From Acidobacteriota bacterium (lineage in GTDB: Bacteria > Acidobacteriota > Terriglobia > Bryobacterales > UBA6623), in the NCBI GenBank assembly GCA_016125275.1, contig WGMB01000009.1, forward strand, positions 62,001 to 126,000: a DNA stretch of 64,000 nucleotides, in the 5' to 3' direction. The notes under the pieces are model-generated. The model saw nothing but the letters and a program-made list of their open reading frames with translations. It did no database searches and was not told the DNA's origin. Positions 43,243 through 52,264 of the stretch are shown piece after piece (the first letter of the stretch is position 1; every line of letters starts with the position of its first letter). The translations under genes and the position numbers were made by a program.

Positions 43243-44856
43243 ATGGAACAGTCACTGGTCATGGACGCCTCAGCAACCTCTCCCTGGACCGGCCGGCTCC
43301 GCTGGCTGGCCTATGCGCTGATCCTTGCCGGGCTGCTGCTGCTGCTCAAAGCCCTGCCCGTCGACGCGCTCGTGCGTGCGCTCACCCGCTGGATCGAGAG
43401 CCTCGGCTTCTGGGGTCCAGCCATCTTCGCCGCCCTCTACGCCGTCTGGGCCACGGCTCTGTTGCCCGCCGCCGCGCTCACGCTCGTCGGCGGCGCCGTG
43501 TTCGGCCTCGCCGTCGGCACGGCCGCGGTCTGGTCCGGGGCGGTCGTGGCCATGGCTCTCTCCTTTCTCATCGCCCGCTACGCCGCCCGCGAGCGCGTGG
43601 AGCGCATGGCGCGCGCCAACCCCAAGTTCGGCGCCATCGACCGCGCCATCGGCCAGGGCGGCTGGAAGATCGTGGCGATGCTGCGGCTGTCGCCCGCCGT
43701 CCCCTTCAACCTCCAGAACTACCTCTACGGCCTCACGCCCATTCGCTTCTGGCCTTGCGTGCTCACCAGTGCTGTGGCCATCCTGCCCGGCACCTTCCTC
43801 TACACCTACCTGGGCCACGTCGCCGGCCAAGGCCTGCAGGCGGCCGGCGGCGGCGAAGGTCGTCCGCCGGCGCAGTGGGCCCTACTGGGCGTCGGTCTGC
43901 TGGCTACGCTGGGCGTGACGGTCTACGTGACCAAGCTGGCCCGCCGGGCCCTGGCGGAGCAAGCCGGAGTCGCCGAGCAGGCGCCCGCCACGCCGAACGG
44001 CTCCGAGCCCGCCTCGCCGCGCAGCCCCGTGGCGCTCTTGTCAGTTGCCGGAGCCCTATTCGCCCTGGGCCTTTTCGCCTACGTGCAGAGGGACTGGCTG
44101 CAGGGAGCCTTCGGCCCGCCGCAGGTCGTGTTGCGCGAAGCCTACGAGCACAAGGCGGACGGTCCCGATCTGGACCACATGCCCTTCGACCGCCTGCTCG
44201 CCGCCTACGTCGACGAGCGCGGCCTGGTCGACTACGAGGGGCTGCGCGAACGCGAGGCCGACCTCGACGCCTATCTCCTCTCCCTCTCCCAGGCGCCGTT
44301 CGACGCCATGGGCCGCAACCAGAAGCTGGCCCTGCTGCTCAACGCCTACAACGCCTTCACCCTCGAGCTCATCCTCGACCACTGGCCCGTTGACTCCATC
44401 ACCCACATCCCTGCGCCCGAGCGCTGGGACGCCGTGCGCTGGAACATCGCCGGCAAGCTCTACAGCCTCAACCAGATCGAGCACGAGCAAATCCGGCCCA
44501 AGTTCGCCGAGCCTCGCATCCACTTTGCCTTGGTCTGCGCCGCCATGGGCTGTCCAAAGCTGCGCAACGAAGCCTACGAGCCCGAGCTGCTCGAAGAACA
44601 GCTCGAAGAGCAGGCTTGGTACGTCCACAGCCACGACACCTGGTTTCGCTTCGATGCGGCCGAGCGCAAGGCCTCGCTCACGCTGCTCTACCAGTGGTAC
44701 GCCGGGGACTTCGAGCAAGCCGCCGGCTCCTCGTTGGCCTTCGCCGCGCGCTACGCGCCGGAGCTCGCCGCCGCGCTCGAAAAGCAGCACCGGGTCAGCA
44801 TCGAATGGCTCGACTACGACTGGTCGCTCAACCGCCAGGGAGGCGCAACACAATGA
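43243..44856 (+). CDS. VTT-domain (TVP38/TMEM64) membrane protein fused to DUF547
   Basis: 537 residues. The N-terminal 230 residues form a TVP38/TMEM64 (DedA-like VTT) membrane domain with four to six helices, a glycine-rich re-entrant segment (VGGAVFGLAVGTAAVWSGAV) and the closing NLQNYLYGLTPIRFW. After another helix (about 265-285) comes a DUF547 domain: NQKLALLLNAYNAFTLELIL, WNIAGKLYSLNQIEHEQIRP and HFALVCAAMGCPKLRNEAYE, with the conserved cysteine pair. DUF547 is uncharacterised and resembles papain-like folds. The two parts are usually separate genes. The stop overlaps the next start by 4 bases, so it is coupled to the reductase gene. Confidence 0.85.
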   Translation: MEQSLVMDASATSPWTGRLRWLAYALILAGLLLLLKALPVDALVRALTRWIESLGFWGPAIFAALYAVWATALLPAAALTLVGGAVFGLAVGTAAVWSGAVVAMALSFLIARYAARERVERMARANPKFGAIDRAIGQGGWKIVAMLRLSPAVPFNLQNYLYGLTPIRFWPCVLTSAVAILPGTFLYTYLGHVAGQGLQAAGGGEGRPPAQWALLGVGLLATLGVTVYVTKLARRALAEQAGVAEQAPATPNGSEPASPRSPVALLSVAGALFALGLFAYVQRDWLQGAFGPPQVVLREAYEHKADGPDLDHMPFDRLLAAYVDERGLVDYEGLREREADLDAYLLSLSQAPFDAMGRNQKLALLLNAYNAFTLELILDHWPVDSITHIPAPERWDAVRWNIAGKLYSLNQIEHEQIRPKFAEPRIHFALVCAAMGCPKLRNEAYEPELLEEQLEEQAWYVHSHDTWFRFDAAERKASLTLLYQWYAGDFEQAAGSSLAFAARYAPELAAALEKQHRVSIEWLDYDWSLNRQGGATQ

Positions 44857-46358
44857 CTCTGCGTCCGGATGACGTACACAATCGCGCCCTGGCGCAGCAT
44901 CTCCACCCCGAGCCCTGGGAAAACCCCAAGCCCTCGGGCCGCTACAACATGGTCGTCGTCGGCGCCGGCACGGCCGGCCTGGTCACGGCCGCCGGCTCGG
45001 CCGGACTGGGAGCCAAGGTCGCCCTCATCGAGCGCGGCCTCATGGGCGGCGACTGCCTCAACTACGGCTGCGTCCCCTCCAAGGCTCTGCTGCGCTCGGC
45101 TCACGCCGTCGCCGAGATTCGGAGCGCCGTCGACCGCGGCATCCGCGTTCCAGAAGGCGTCGAGGTCGATTTTCCGGCCGTCATGGAGCGCCTGCGGCGG
45201 CTCCGCGTGCGTCTGGCGCCCACGGATTCCGCTCAGCGTTTCCGCTCGCTCGGCGTGGACGTCTACCTGGGCGAGGCCCGCTTCACCTCCCGCAACACCG
45301 TCGAAGTCAACGGCCAAAAGCTCGAGTTCGCCAAGGCCTGCGTGGCCACCGGCGCCCGCGCCGCCGAGCCCTCGGTCCCCGGCCTACGGGAGTCCGGCGC
45401 GCTCACCAACGAGACCGTCTTTACGCTCACCGAGCTGCCGCGGCGGCTGGCTGTCATCGGCGGCGGCCCCATCGGCGTGGAGCTCTCGCAGGCCTTCGCA
45501 CGCCTTGGCTCCCAGGTCACGCTGCTCGAAGCCTCCGACCACATCCTCAGTCGCGAAGACCCTGACGCCGCCGCCATCGTCCAGGCCGCCCTGGTCCGCG
45601 ACGGCGTCGCCATCCGCACCGGCTCCAAGGTTCGAGCCGTGCGCCTCGAAGGCGCCGAGCGCCTCCTCGAAATCGAGGGAGCCGGCGGAGAACCCATCCG
45701 CGTCGACCAGATCCTGGTCGGCGTCGGCCGCGCCCCCAACGTCGAAGGCATGGGCCTCGAAGCCGCCGGCGTGGCCTTCGACCCGCGCTCGGGCGTCCAG
45801 GTCAACGACCGTTTGCAAACCACCAACCCCCACATCTACGCCGCCGGCGACGTCTGTTTCCCCTTCAAGTTCACCCACCTGGCCGACGCCATGGCGCGCA
45901 TCGTCATCGGCAACGCCCTCTTCTTCGGACGCGGCAAGACCAGCGCCCTCACGATCCCCTGGTGCACCTACACTGACCCGGAGATCGCCCACGTCGGCCT
46001 CTACCCCGAAGAAGCCGAAAAACGCGGCATCGCCATCAACACCTTTCACATCGAGATGCGCGAGGTCGACCGGGCCGTGCTCGAAGAGGACACCGAGGGC
46101 TTCCTCAAGGTCCACGTCCGCAAGGGCAAGGACCAGATCGTCGGCGCCACCCTCGTCTCACGGCACGCCGGCGAAACCATTTCGCAGCTCACCCAGGCCA
46201 TGACCGCCGGAGTCGGCCTCGGCTCGATCGCCAAGACGATCCATGCCTATCCCACCCAGTCCGAAGTGGTCAAGAAGGCCGCCGACGCCTACAACCGCAC
46301 CCGTTTGACGCCCACGGTCAAGCGTCTGATGGAGACCATCCTGCGGTGGCGCCGCTGA
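44853..46358 (+). CDS. Mercuric-reductase-like FAD pyridine-nucleotide disulfide oxidoreductase
   Basis: 501 residues. Two-dinucleotide-binding flavoprotein of the dihydrolipoamide dehydrogenase/MerA group: FAD site VVVGAGTAGLVTAAGSAGLG, redox-active CLNYGC (Cys68 and Cys73), NAD(P) site VIGGGPIGVELSQAFARLG, AAGDVCFPFKFTHLADAMAR, and the C-terminal interface domain with HAYPTQSEVVKKAA. It lacks the N-terminal HMA domain and the C-terminal cysteine pair of true MerA, so mercury reduction is unlikely. It is coupled to the upstream VTT-DUF547 gene by ATGA and overlaps the next gene by 13 bases. Such genes recur beside VTT and TIGR04283 glycosyltransferase genes. Confidence 0.9.
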   Translation: MTLRPDDVHNRALAQHLHPEPWENPKPSGRYNMVVVGAGTAGLVTAAGSAGLGAKVALIERGLMGGDCLNYGCVPSKALLRSAHAVAEIRSAVDRGIRVPEGVEVDFPAVMERLRRLRVRLAPTDSAQRFRSLGVDVYLGEARFTSRNTVEVNGQKLEFAKACVATGARAAEPSVPGLRESGALTNETVFTLTELPRRLAVIGGGPIGVELSQAFARLGSQVTLLEASDHILSREDPDAAAIVQAALVRDGVAIRTGSKVRAVRLEGAERLLEIEGAGGEPIRVDQILVGVGRAPNVEGMGLEAAGVAFDPRSGVQVNDRLQTTNPHIYAAGDVCFPFKFTHLADAMARIVIGNALFFGRGKTSALTIPWCTYTDPEIAHVGLYPEEAEKRGIAINTFHIEMREVDRAVLEEDTEGFLKVHVRKGKDQIVGATLVSRHAGETISQLTQAMTAGVGLGSIAKTIHAYPTQSEVVKKAADAYNRTRLTPTVKRLMETILRWRR

Positions 46359-47089
46359 AGCCCGTATCGCCCGCCGAGCTTCGGCGCGGCCCACGGCGAT
46401 CTCCCGACGCGGCGATGCAGCTCTCCGTCATCATTCCCGCCTTGAACGAGGCCGGCCGCATCGGCCGCACCGTGCGCGGAGCCCTGGTTCCGGGCGTGGC
46501 GGAGGTGCTGGTGGTCGACGGCGGAAGCCGCGACGGCACCGCGGAGGAAGCCGCCGCCGCCGGCGCGCGCGTGCTCACCGGCGTCCGCGGACGCGGCCCG
46601 CAGCAGAACGCCGGCGCCCGCGAGGCCGTGGGCGAGACCCTGCTGTTCCTGCACGCCGATACGACCCTGCCGCCGGACTTCCCGCAGCACGTCGAGCGCA
46701 CGCTCGCCGCCCCCGGCGTGGCGGCCGGAGCGTTCCGCTTCCGCCTCGACGAGCCAGGATATTCGTTGCGCTTGGTGGAGTGGATGGTCAACCGCCGCTC
46801 CCACCTCTTGCAGATGCCCTACGGCGACCAAGGAATCTTCCTGCGGCGTGCGACGTTCGAGCAAGCCGGAGGCTTCCCCGAGGCCCCCCTGCTCGAGGAC
46901 TACGAGCTCATCCGACGGCTGCGGCGGCTCGGCCGCATCGGCATCGCCCCAGCCCCGGTGGTCACCTCCTCGCGCCGCTGGCGCAGGCTCGGCGTCTGGC
47001 GCACGACCTGGTCCAACCAAATGTGCCTGCTGGCCTACTGGCTCGACGTCAGCCCCGAGCGCATCGCCCGCTGGCGAGGCGCCCAGTAG
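46346..47089 (+). CDS. Glycosyltransferase family 2, TIGR04283-like
   Basis: 247 residues. GT-A glycosyltransferase: LSVIIPALNEAGRIGRTV, EVLVVDGGSRDGT, then LLFLHADTTLPPDF with the metal-binding acid, and a C-terminal GDQGIFLRRATFEQAGGFPE with LLEDYELIRRLRRLG. This is the layout of the TIGR04283 family, sometimes called arsenosugar-type glycosyltransferases and often found beside VTT and disulfide reductase genes as here. Start GTG 46346 overlaps the reductase gene; ATG 46415 begins right at the fold and is an alternative. No membrane anchor. It converges on the ABC gene with 7 bases between stops. Confidence 0.85.
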   Translation: MAPLKPVSPAELRRGPRRSPDAAMQLSVIIPALNEAGRIGRTVRGALVPGVAEVLVVDGGSRDGTAEEAAAAGARVLTGVRGRGPQQNAGAREAVGETLLFLHADTTLPPDFPQHVERTLAAPGVAAGAFRFRLDEPGYSLRLVEWMVNRRSHLLQMPYGDQGIFLRRATFEQAGGFPEAPLLEDYELIRRLRRLGRIGIAPAPVVTSSRRWRRLGVWRTTWSNQMCLLAYWLDVSPERIARWRGAQ

Positions 47090-47096
47090 GCTCTCC

Positions 47097-47792
47097 CTAG
47101 CGCCAGCGAAACCGCTCCGCTAGCTCGTCCACCGAGCCCTCGGCGGCCACTTTCCCGCGCTCGAAGAACACCGCCCGATCCGCCAGCGCTCGCGCCAGCT
47201 CCATGTCGTGCGTCACCAGAATCTGAGCGTGCGACAGCGAGCGGAGCACGTCCACCAGCTCCTGCCGGGAAGGCGGGTCGAGAAAGGTGGCCGGCTCGTC
47301 GAGCAGCAGGATTTCCGGCTCCAGCGCCAGCAATCCGGCCAACGCCACCCGCCGCTTCTGGCCCGCGCTCAAGTGGTGCGGCGCGCGGTCGCGCAAGTCC
47401 GCCACGCTCACCTCGGCCAAACCGTTGGCCACCCGTCGCTCGACCTCTTCGGCCGGCATTTGGGCGTTACGCGGCCCGAAGGCCACGTCCTCGGCCACGG
47501 TCGGCATGAAGAGTTGGTCGTCGGAATCCTGGAACAGCACCCCGATCTTTTCGCGGACGTAGCCCAGCGTGTCCGACGCCAGCCCGCGCCCACAAATCTC
47601 GATCTCGCCCTCGCCCCGCAGCAGCCCGACCAAGTGCAGCAGGAACGTCGTCTTGCCCGAGCCGTTCGCCCCCAGCAGAGCGACGGTCTCGCCGGCGGCG
47701 AGGTCGAAATCCACGCCGCCCAGCGCTTCCACCCCGTCCGGGTAACGGAAGCGTAAATTTCTCACGCGGACGACCGGCCGTTTCTCGCTCAA
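47097..47792 (-). CDS. ABC transporter ATPase, cobalt/nickel or ECF (CbiO) type
   Basis: 231 residues. Walker A GANGSGKTT, Q-loop VLFQDSDDQLFMPTVAEDVAFG typical of CbiO/EcfA, signature LSAGQKRRVALAGLLALEPE, Walker B LLLDEPATFLDPPS and switch histidine in VTHDMELA. Energises uptake of a metal ion or vitamin with T and S components that are not encoded nearby. The start is taken at TTG 47792, since AGAAGGG lies just upstream and the fold starts there; the GTG at 47858 would add 22 Arg/Gly-rich residues. Confidence 0.88.
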   Translation of the reverse strand: MSEKRPVVRVRNLRFRYPDGVEALGGVDFDLAAGETVALLGANGSGKTTFLLHLVGLLRGEGEIEICGRGLASDTLGYVREKIGVLFQDSDDQLFMPTVAEDVAFGPRNAQMPAEEVERRVANGLAEVSVADLRDRAPHHLSAGQKRRVALAGLLALEPEILLLDEPATFLDPPSRQELVDVLRSLSHAQILVTHDMELARALADRAVFFERGKVAAEGSVDELAERFRWR

Positions 47793-47984
47793 ACGCGCCC
47801 TTCTCCCGGGCCGCCCGAGCCGCCACCGAGATCGCCCCCCGCCACGGGGAGAACCCACGCCCGAAAGCCTGCGGGGCGGCGCCGTTCCGCTTCGCTCCCG
47901 CCCCCGAGCCTAGTCGCCAAAGCGCGCATCATCGCGAGTTTAGCAAGGGCCTTCGCCCTCCCAGCCGTTTTCTCCGGCGGCCCT

Positions 47985-47993
47985 TGATATAAT
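47985..47993 (+). promoter_or_regulatory. Extended -10 promoter (TGATATAAT)
   Basis: TGATATAAT gives a perfect TATAAT with the TGn extension, which compensates for the lack of a good -35. The start should be near 48000, leaving a leader of about 48 bases before the YjbQ-family gene, with AAGGAAG at 48033-48039. Confidence 0.7.
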
Positions 47994-48048
47994 GCGTGCG
48001 ATTCCGTGTGTCGAGCCGTCGCCAGCGGCGGCAAGGAAGCGTGCACCC

Positions 48049-48549
48049 ATGACCGAACGGCTCCCCTCCGACGATCCTTCGCCTGAAACCGAAGCGTCGC
48101 CGTCCGCCGGCCTCCCCGGCGTCAAGACCTTCGTCCGGATCGTGGACTGGATCACCAACGAGAAGTTCGAGCTGATCAACACCACCGATCGCATCAATGA
48201 GATCGTGGCCAAGAGCGGCGTCAAGAACGGCATCGTTCACATGCAGTCCCTGCACACGACGACGGCTCTGTTCATCAACGAGTGGCAGGAAGCCCTGCTT
48301 GAGGACTTCAAGACGCTGCTCGAGCAGGTGGTCGGCGGCGAGGGCTCCTGGCGCCACGACGACCCCGAGTTTTCCGACTGCGAACGTAAGAACGCCGTGT
48401 CCCATCTGCGCGGCATGATGCTCGGCCCCTCGGTCTCGCTGCAAGTGCGCAACGCCAAGGTCTTGCTCGGCACCTGGCAGAGCATTATCCTGGCGGAGCT
48501 CGACGGGCCTCGCAGCCGCTCCGTCTCCGTCCAAGTCATGGGCGTTTGA
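48049..48549 (+). CDS. YjbQ-family protein (UPF0047)
   Basis: 166 residues. YjbQ/UPF0047 fold, a small trimeric beta-barrel with a histidine-rich metal-like pocket: VHMQSLHTTTALFINEW, then SWRHDDPEF and NAVSHLRGMMLGPS, closing with LLGTWQSIILAELDGPR. The family has been linked to thiamin-phosphate side activity and suppression of metabolite damage, but the main role is unsettled. The first 35 residues are an acidic/Pro-rich extension. ATG 48049 has AAGGAAG 9 bases upstream. A second, diverged member lies at 56756-57175. The DUF2203 gene follows 25 bases on. Confidence 0.85.
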   Translation: MTERLPSDDPSPETEASPSAGLPGVKTFVRIVDWITNEKFELINTTDRINEIVAKSGVKNGIVHMQSLHTTTALFINEWQEALLEDFKTLLEQVVGGEGSWRHDDPEFSDCERKNAVSHLRGMMLGPSVSLQVRNAKVLLGTWQSIILAELDGPRSRSVSVQVMGV

Positions 48550-48574
48550 GGGAGCGTTCGCTCCTAGGCGGCCG

Positions 48575-49018
48575 ATGCCCCGCTTCTTCAACCTTCGCGA
48601 AGCCCAAGAACTGCTGCCGCACGTGCGAGCCTGGCTCGAGGAAGCCCTCGTCGCCAAGTCCAGCGTCGAAGACATCGATGGCGAGCTCCAGGCGCTGGCC
48701 GCCCACGTCGTCATGTCCGGCGGCGTCGAGATCGACCCCGTCGCGGTCGTCCGCAAGAAGCTCCGCCGGCAGGAAGAGGCCGAGCGCGCCGAGCAGGCCG
48801 TGCGCTCCATCGAAGGCGCCGGCTGCATCGTCAAAGACGTCGAAAACGGGCTGATCGACTTCCCCGCCCTGCTCGATGGGCACGAAGTCTACCTGTGTTG
48901 GAAGCGCGGCGAAGCCCGCATCGAGCACTGGCACAAGGTGGAAGACGGCTTCGCGGGCCGCCGCCGCATCGGCGATGAGTTCGGCGACGACCCCGGTTCG
49001 GGCCTGCGCCCCAACTGA
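48575..49018 (+). CDS. DUF2203-family protein
   Basis: 147 residues, the usual length. Starts FFNLREAQELLPHVRAWLEE, then a long helical hairpin, then the family's most conserved stretch: GCIVKDVENGLIDFPALLDG, EVYLCWKRGEARIEHWH and GFAGRRRI. Cytoplasmic, function unknown. It follows the YjbQ-type gene by 25 bases on the same strand; GGAGCG and CGCTCC between them can form a short hairpin near the ribosome site. Confidence 0.85.
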   Translation: MPRFFNLREAQELLPHVRAWLEEALVAKSSVEDIDGELQALAAHVVMSGGVEIDPVAVVRKKLRRQEEAERAEQAVRSIEGAGCIVKDVENGLIDFPALLDGHEVYLCWKRGEARIEHWHKVEDGFAGRRRIGDEFGDDPGSGLRPN

Positions 49019-49029
49019 GCCCGCCGGCG

Positions 49030-49473
49030 CTACTCCTCGACGGTCAGCACCATCAGTTGGCCCAGCAGCGCGTAGTACTCGAACTGGACCTTCGAGCCGA
49101 CCTTCACCTCTTCGAGCAGCAGCTTCTTCTTGCCGGTCGATTTGGCGTACTTCTTCGAGGTCTTGATCTGCTCGCGGCCGTTGGGCTGCGAGAACGACAG
49201 CTCGAGGTCCCCGCCTTTCTTCTCGCCGATCGTCACGGTGCGCGCGGCGAGATCCACGTTCTTGATCACGCCGTTTTCCTTGATCGTCTTGAGCACCTTG
49301 TCGGGCATGGACCCCAGCTCGTTGCCCACGCCGTTGGCGTTGTCGTTGGGGCGCGTCTTCGAGCTGGCGTTCGGCTGCTGCGCGCGCAGCGGCCCCACCG
49401 GCCCCCATGCCGACACGACCGCGAAGACGGCGGCGACCGCAAAACCTCTCACCTTTGCTCTCGACACAGCCAT
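49030..49473 (-). CDS. Exported protein of unknown function
   Basis: 147 residues. Signal peptide (VRGFAVAAVFAVVSAWGPVG, ending RAQ), a low-complexity Asn/Ser/Lys stretch, then an 85-residue beta-rich domain (IKNVDLAARTVTIGEKKGGD, LEEVKVGSKVQFEYYALLGQ) similar in style to small OB-like exported domains that bind RNA, metal or polymer, though no family is recognised. ATG 49473 has AGAGGGG close upstream; ATG 49488 is the alternative. It stops 12 bases from the convergent DUF2203 gene. Confidence 0.65.
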   Translation of the reverse strand: MAVSRAKVRGFAVAAVFAVVSAWGPVGPLRAQQPNASSKTRPNDNANGVGNELGSMPDKVLKTIKENGVIKNVDLAARTVTIGEKKGGDLELSFSQPNGREQIKTSKKYAKSTGKKKLLLEEVKVGSKVQFEYYALLGQLMVLTVEE

Positions 49474-49536
49474 GTCGCCCCTCTTCATCTCTTTCGATTG
49501 TCCCGGCGAGATGGTTTCAGCGTCAAGGACGCCCCG

Positions 49537-50226
49537 TCAGGAAGAAGCCCAGCTCTGGCGCGCCACCGTCCACAGGATCTTGGCCCCGGCCGCCAACCCG
49601 CCCCACAAACTGCCCGAAACCTTGCTGCGCCCCGCCCGCCTGCGGCGGCAGCGCACGCCCACCTCGCGGATGCGAACGCCCCGCCGGACGGCCTTGATCT
49701 GCATCTCGATCGTCCAGCCGTAATTGGTGTCGCGCATCGCCAGCGACTCCAGGCTCGTCCGCCGGATCGCCCGATAGGGGCCCAAATCCGTGAAGCGGTA
49801 GCCCCACAACCAGCGCAACAGAAACGATGCCAGCCGGTTCCCGGCGCGTTGCTGCGGCGTCAGCGCCCCCGGCTCGGCCTCGCCCAGCTCCCGCGAGCCC
49901 AGCACCAGATCCGCCTCGTCCCGCTCCAGCGGCGCCAACAGCAGCGGCAGGTCCGCCGGATCGTCGCTGCCGTCGGCGTCCATGAACACGACCGCCTCGA
50001 TCGAGTCCGGCAGCGCCGCCAGGGCCGCCAGGCAGGCCGCGCCATAACCCCGCCGCGGCTCCCGCACCACCGTCGCTCCGGCCGCCTCGGCGCGCTCGGT
50101 CGTCCGGTCGGCGGAGCCGTTGTCCGCCACGATCACCTGCGTGAACACGCCCGCCGGCAGCGACCGGATCGTTCGGGCGATCGAGTCCTCCTCGTTCAGC
50201 GCCGGAATGATGAGCGCAACCCGCAT
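49537..50226 (-). CDS. Family 2 glycosyltransferase (dolichol/undecaprenyl-phosphate type)
   Basis: 229 residues. GT-A fold: VALIIPALNEEDSIARTIRS, VIVADNGSADRTTERAEA, the DADGSDDPADLPLLLAPL block with the metal-binding DxD, then FTDLGPYRAIRRTSLESLAM and NYGWTIEMQIKAVRRGVRIR, which match polyprenyl-phosphate mannosyl- or glucosyltransferases. No C-terminal membrane domain. It transfers a hexose from a nucleotide sugar to a lipid carrier for export. The LRR protein gene is 14 bases upstream on the same strand, so the two are probably co-transcribed. Confidence 0.9.
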   Translation of the reverse strand: MRVALIIPALNEEDSIARTIRSLPAGVFTQVIVADNGSADRTTERAEAAGATVVREPRRGYGAACLAALAALPDSIEAVVFMDADGSDDPADLPLLLAPLERDEADLVLGSRELGEAEPGALTPQQRAGNRLASFLLRWLWGYRFTDLGPYRAIRRTSLESLAMRDTNYGWTIEMQIKAVRRGVRIREVGVRCRRRRAGRSKVSGSLWGGLAAGAKILWTVARQSWASS

Positions 50227-50240
50227 CCGCGCCCTTGAGT

Positions 50241-52223
50241 TTAGCTGCGGCGCCGGTGCGGAGCGTTGGACGCCTCGTCATAGACGATACGGCACTCCGG
50301 CAGAGCCTTCCCCAGCGCCTCCCGCCCCGCCGGCGACAGCAGCGTGTGGTAGACGTTCAGCAGCCGCAATTGCCGAAAGCCCTCCAGTGTCTCCAGCGAA
50401 GCGTCGCCGATCTCCACATTGTCCAGATTCAGCCGTTGCAGCCCGGTCAGCCGCCTCAGCTCGGCCAGCCCCGCGTCGGTCAGCTCGGCGTAGTCCAGGT
50501 TCAGCCGCTCCAGCGCCATCAGTCGCGCCACGTGGATGATCCCCTCGTCGGTCAGCCGCGTCCGAACCAGGGACAGCTCCTGCAGCCCAACCAGCGGCCG
50601 CAGATACGCCAGCCCCGCGTCGGTAAAGCGGCAGTAGGCCAGCGAAAGCGTCCGCAGACCGGCAATCTTGCCCACGCCTTCCAGAGCCTGGTTGCCGATG
50701 TCCGTGCCGGTCAGGTCCAGGTCGATCAGGCTCGTCAGCGACGCCAGCCCGGGCCCGGCGTCGTCGCTGAGGTCCGTGTAGGCCAGCGAGAGCGTCCGCA
50801 GGGCCGGCAGAGCGGCCAGCGACGCCACGGCCCCGTCGCGAACCGGAGACCCGCTCAAGTCCAGCGACTCCAGCGCCCGCAGCCCCTCCCAGGCCGCAAA
50901 GGCCTCGCCTTCCACCAGCGTGTTGCGCAGTGACAGCCGCCGCAGGCCCGTCAGCCGCGCCAGCGCCGCCGCCCCCGCGTCGCCCACCAGCAGATTGTCG
51001 AGCGACAGCTCCTCCAGCCCGCGCATCTCGGCCAGCGTCCGCAAGCCGGCCTCGCCGACCTCCGTGGCGCTCAGGCTCAGCCGCCGCAGCCCTTCCCTTC
51101 GCGCCAGAACCGCCAAGTCGTCATCGGCGACCCCTGTGGCTTCCAGCGAAACCCCGACCAGCTGCCCGTCGCGCAGCTCCGCCTCTCCGCCCGCCGCCCG
51201 CACCCAGGCCGCCGTCTCGGCGTCGCCGGCCGAGGGGTCTATGGCCGGCGGCCTCGGCAGCGACGGCGCGCCCGAGGCCACGAAGACCGCCTCCACGCGG
51301 GGTCGCTCGGACCGTAGCCGCTCCACGCCCGCCAGGCTCGCCCGGCTGTAGCGCAGGTCCGCCCAGCGCAGCTCCGGCCAGCCCAGCAAGGTCTCCACCG
51401 CGGCGTTCGTCACGCCCGTGCGATACAGGTTGACCTCTTCGAGCTTGCGCAGGCCGGCCAGGCGAGCCAGCCCGGCGTCCGTGATGTCGGCGCCGCTGAG
51501 GTCGAGCTTGCGCAGGTTCTCCAGGCCCGCCAGAGCCTCCAGGCCCGCGTCGGTCAGCCGCAGCCCGTGCAGGTCCAGCTCTTCCAGCGCCGTCAGCCCG
51601 GCGAGCTTCCGGACGCCCTCGTTGGTCACCAGCGTGTCGCCCAGTCGCAGCCGCCGTAGATCCCGCATCCCCGCCAGGGCCTCCACGCCGGCGTCGTCCA
51701 CCTTCGTCAGCGTCAAGTCCAGCGTCTCCAGGCGGGTGAAAGGCTTCAGCCCGGGGCCCTTCACGCCGGACTGCCGCAACCCCAGCTCCCGCAACCCGGT
51801 CAGCGGCGCGATCGCTTCGAGCCCGGAATCGTCGAAGCGGATCTGATCGAGAAAGTGGTCGCTGAAGGTCAGCCGCTCCAGCGTCGTCACGCCCGCCAGA
51901 CGGCCGATCTCGGCGCTCAGGTTCTTGCCCCCGTCCGCGTTGCGGTTCCAGATCGGCCCCGGCAGCCGCAGCTCCCGCAAAGCCCGCAGACCGGCCAACC
52001 GTTCGAGCTCTTCGGGAAAGACGTTGCAGCCCACCAAGTCAATCGAGACCACGGTCAGCTCGCCGGCCGGCAGGCGCTCGAGCTCCCGGATCGCGCCCAC
52101 CGAGCCCTCCAGCCGCACCCTGCCGCCCAGCAGCAACGTCCACTCGGCCGCCGCGCGCTCCTCGGCCGGACCGGCCTGGAGCGCCGCCGTCACAACCAAC
52201 ACCAGCAGGGCCTCGGCGCGCAC
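50241..52223 (-). CDS. Exported leucine-rich-repeat protein
   Basis: 660 residues. Short signal peptide (ALLVLVVTAALQAGPAEE), then about twenty leucine-rich repeats of roughly 24 residues in two blocks (about 70-320 and 370-650), with strands such as LRKLDLSGADITDAGLARL, LRRLRLGDTLVTNEGV and LIDLDLTGTDIGNQALEGV. These are the F-box/RI-like bacterial type found in Planctomycetes and Acidobacteriota. A 50-residue non-repeat linker separates the blocks. Binding partner unknown; it is probably outside the cytoplasm. Start GTG 52223 with a TACAAT 10 bases upstream and no ribosome site. The glycosyltransferase gene follows. Confidence 0.88.
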   Translation of the reverse strand: MRAEALLVLVVTAALQAGPAEERAAAEWTLLLGGRVRLEGSVGAIRELERLPAGELTVVSIDLVGCNVFPEELERLAGLRALRELRLPGPIWNRNADGGKNLSAEIGRLAGVTTLERLTFSDHFLDQIRFDDSGLEAIAPLTGLRELGLRQSGVKGPGLKPFTRLETLDLTLTKVDDAGVEALAGMRDLRRLRLGDTLVTNEGVRKLAGLTALEELDLHGLRLTDAGLEALAGLENLRKLDLSGADITDAGLARLAGLRKLEEVNLYRTGVTNAAVETLLGWPELRWADLRYSRASLAGVERLRSERPRVEAVFVASGAPSLPRPPAIDPSAGDAETAAWVRAAGGEAELRDGQLVGVSLEATGVADDDLAVLARREGLRRLSLSATEVGEAGLRTLAEMRGLEELSLDNLLVGDAGAAALARLTGLRRLSLRNTLVEGEAFAAWEGLRALESLDLSGSPVRDGAVASLAALPALRTLSLAYTDLSDDAGPGLASLTSLIDLDLTGTDIGNQALEGVGKIAGLRTLSLAYCRFTDAGLAYLRPLVGLQELSLVRTRLTDEGIIHVARLMALERLNLDYAELTDAGLAELRRLTGLQRLNLDNVEIGDASLETLEGFRQLRLLNVYHTLLSPAGREALGKALPECRIVYDEASNAPHRRRS

Positions 52224-52233
52224 GTCAGCCGGG

Positions 52234-52239
52234 ATTGTA
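52234..52239 (-). promoter_or_regulatory. -10 box TACAAT, near-leaderless
   Basis: Read leftward, TACAAT ends 10 bases before GTG 52223, so the transcript should begin within a few bases of the start codon. Confidence 0.45.
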
Positions 52240-52264
52240 TCAGCCCCGCGCGCCGCCGTCGCCG

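Noticed and set aside
44853-46358. Annotation as true mercuric reductase (merA) and a mercury-resistance operon
   Set aside because: No HMA domain, no C-terminal cysteine pair, and no merR, merT or merP nearby.
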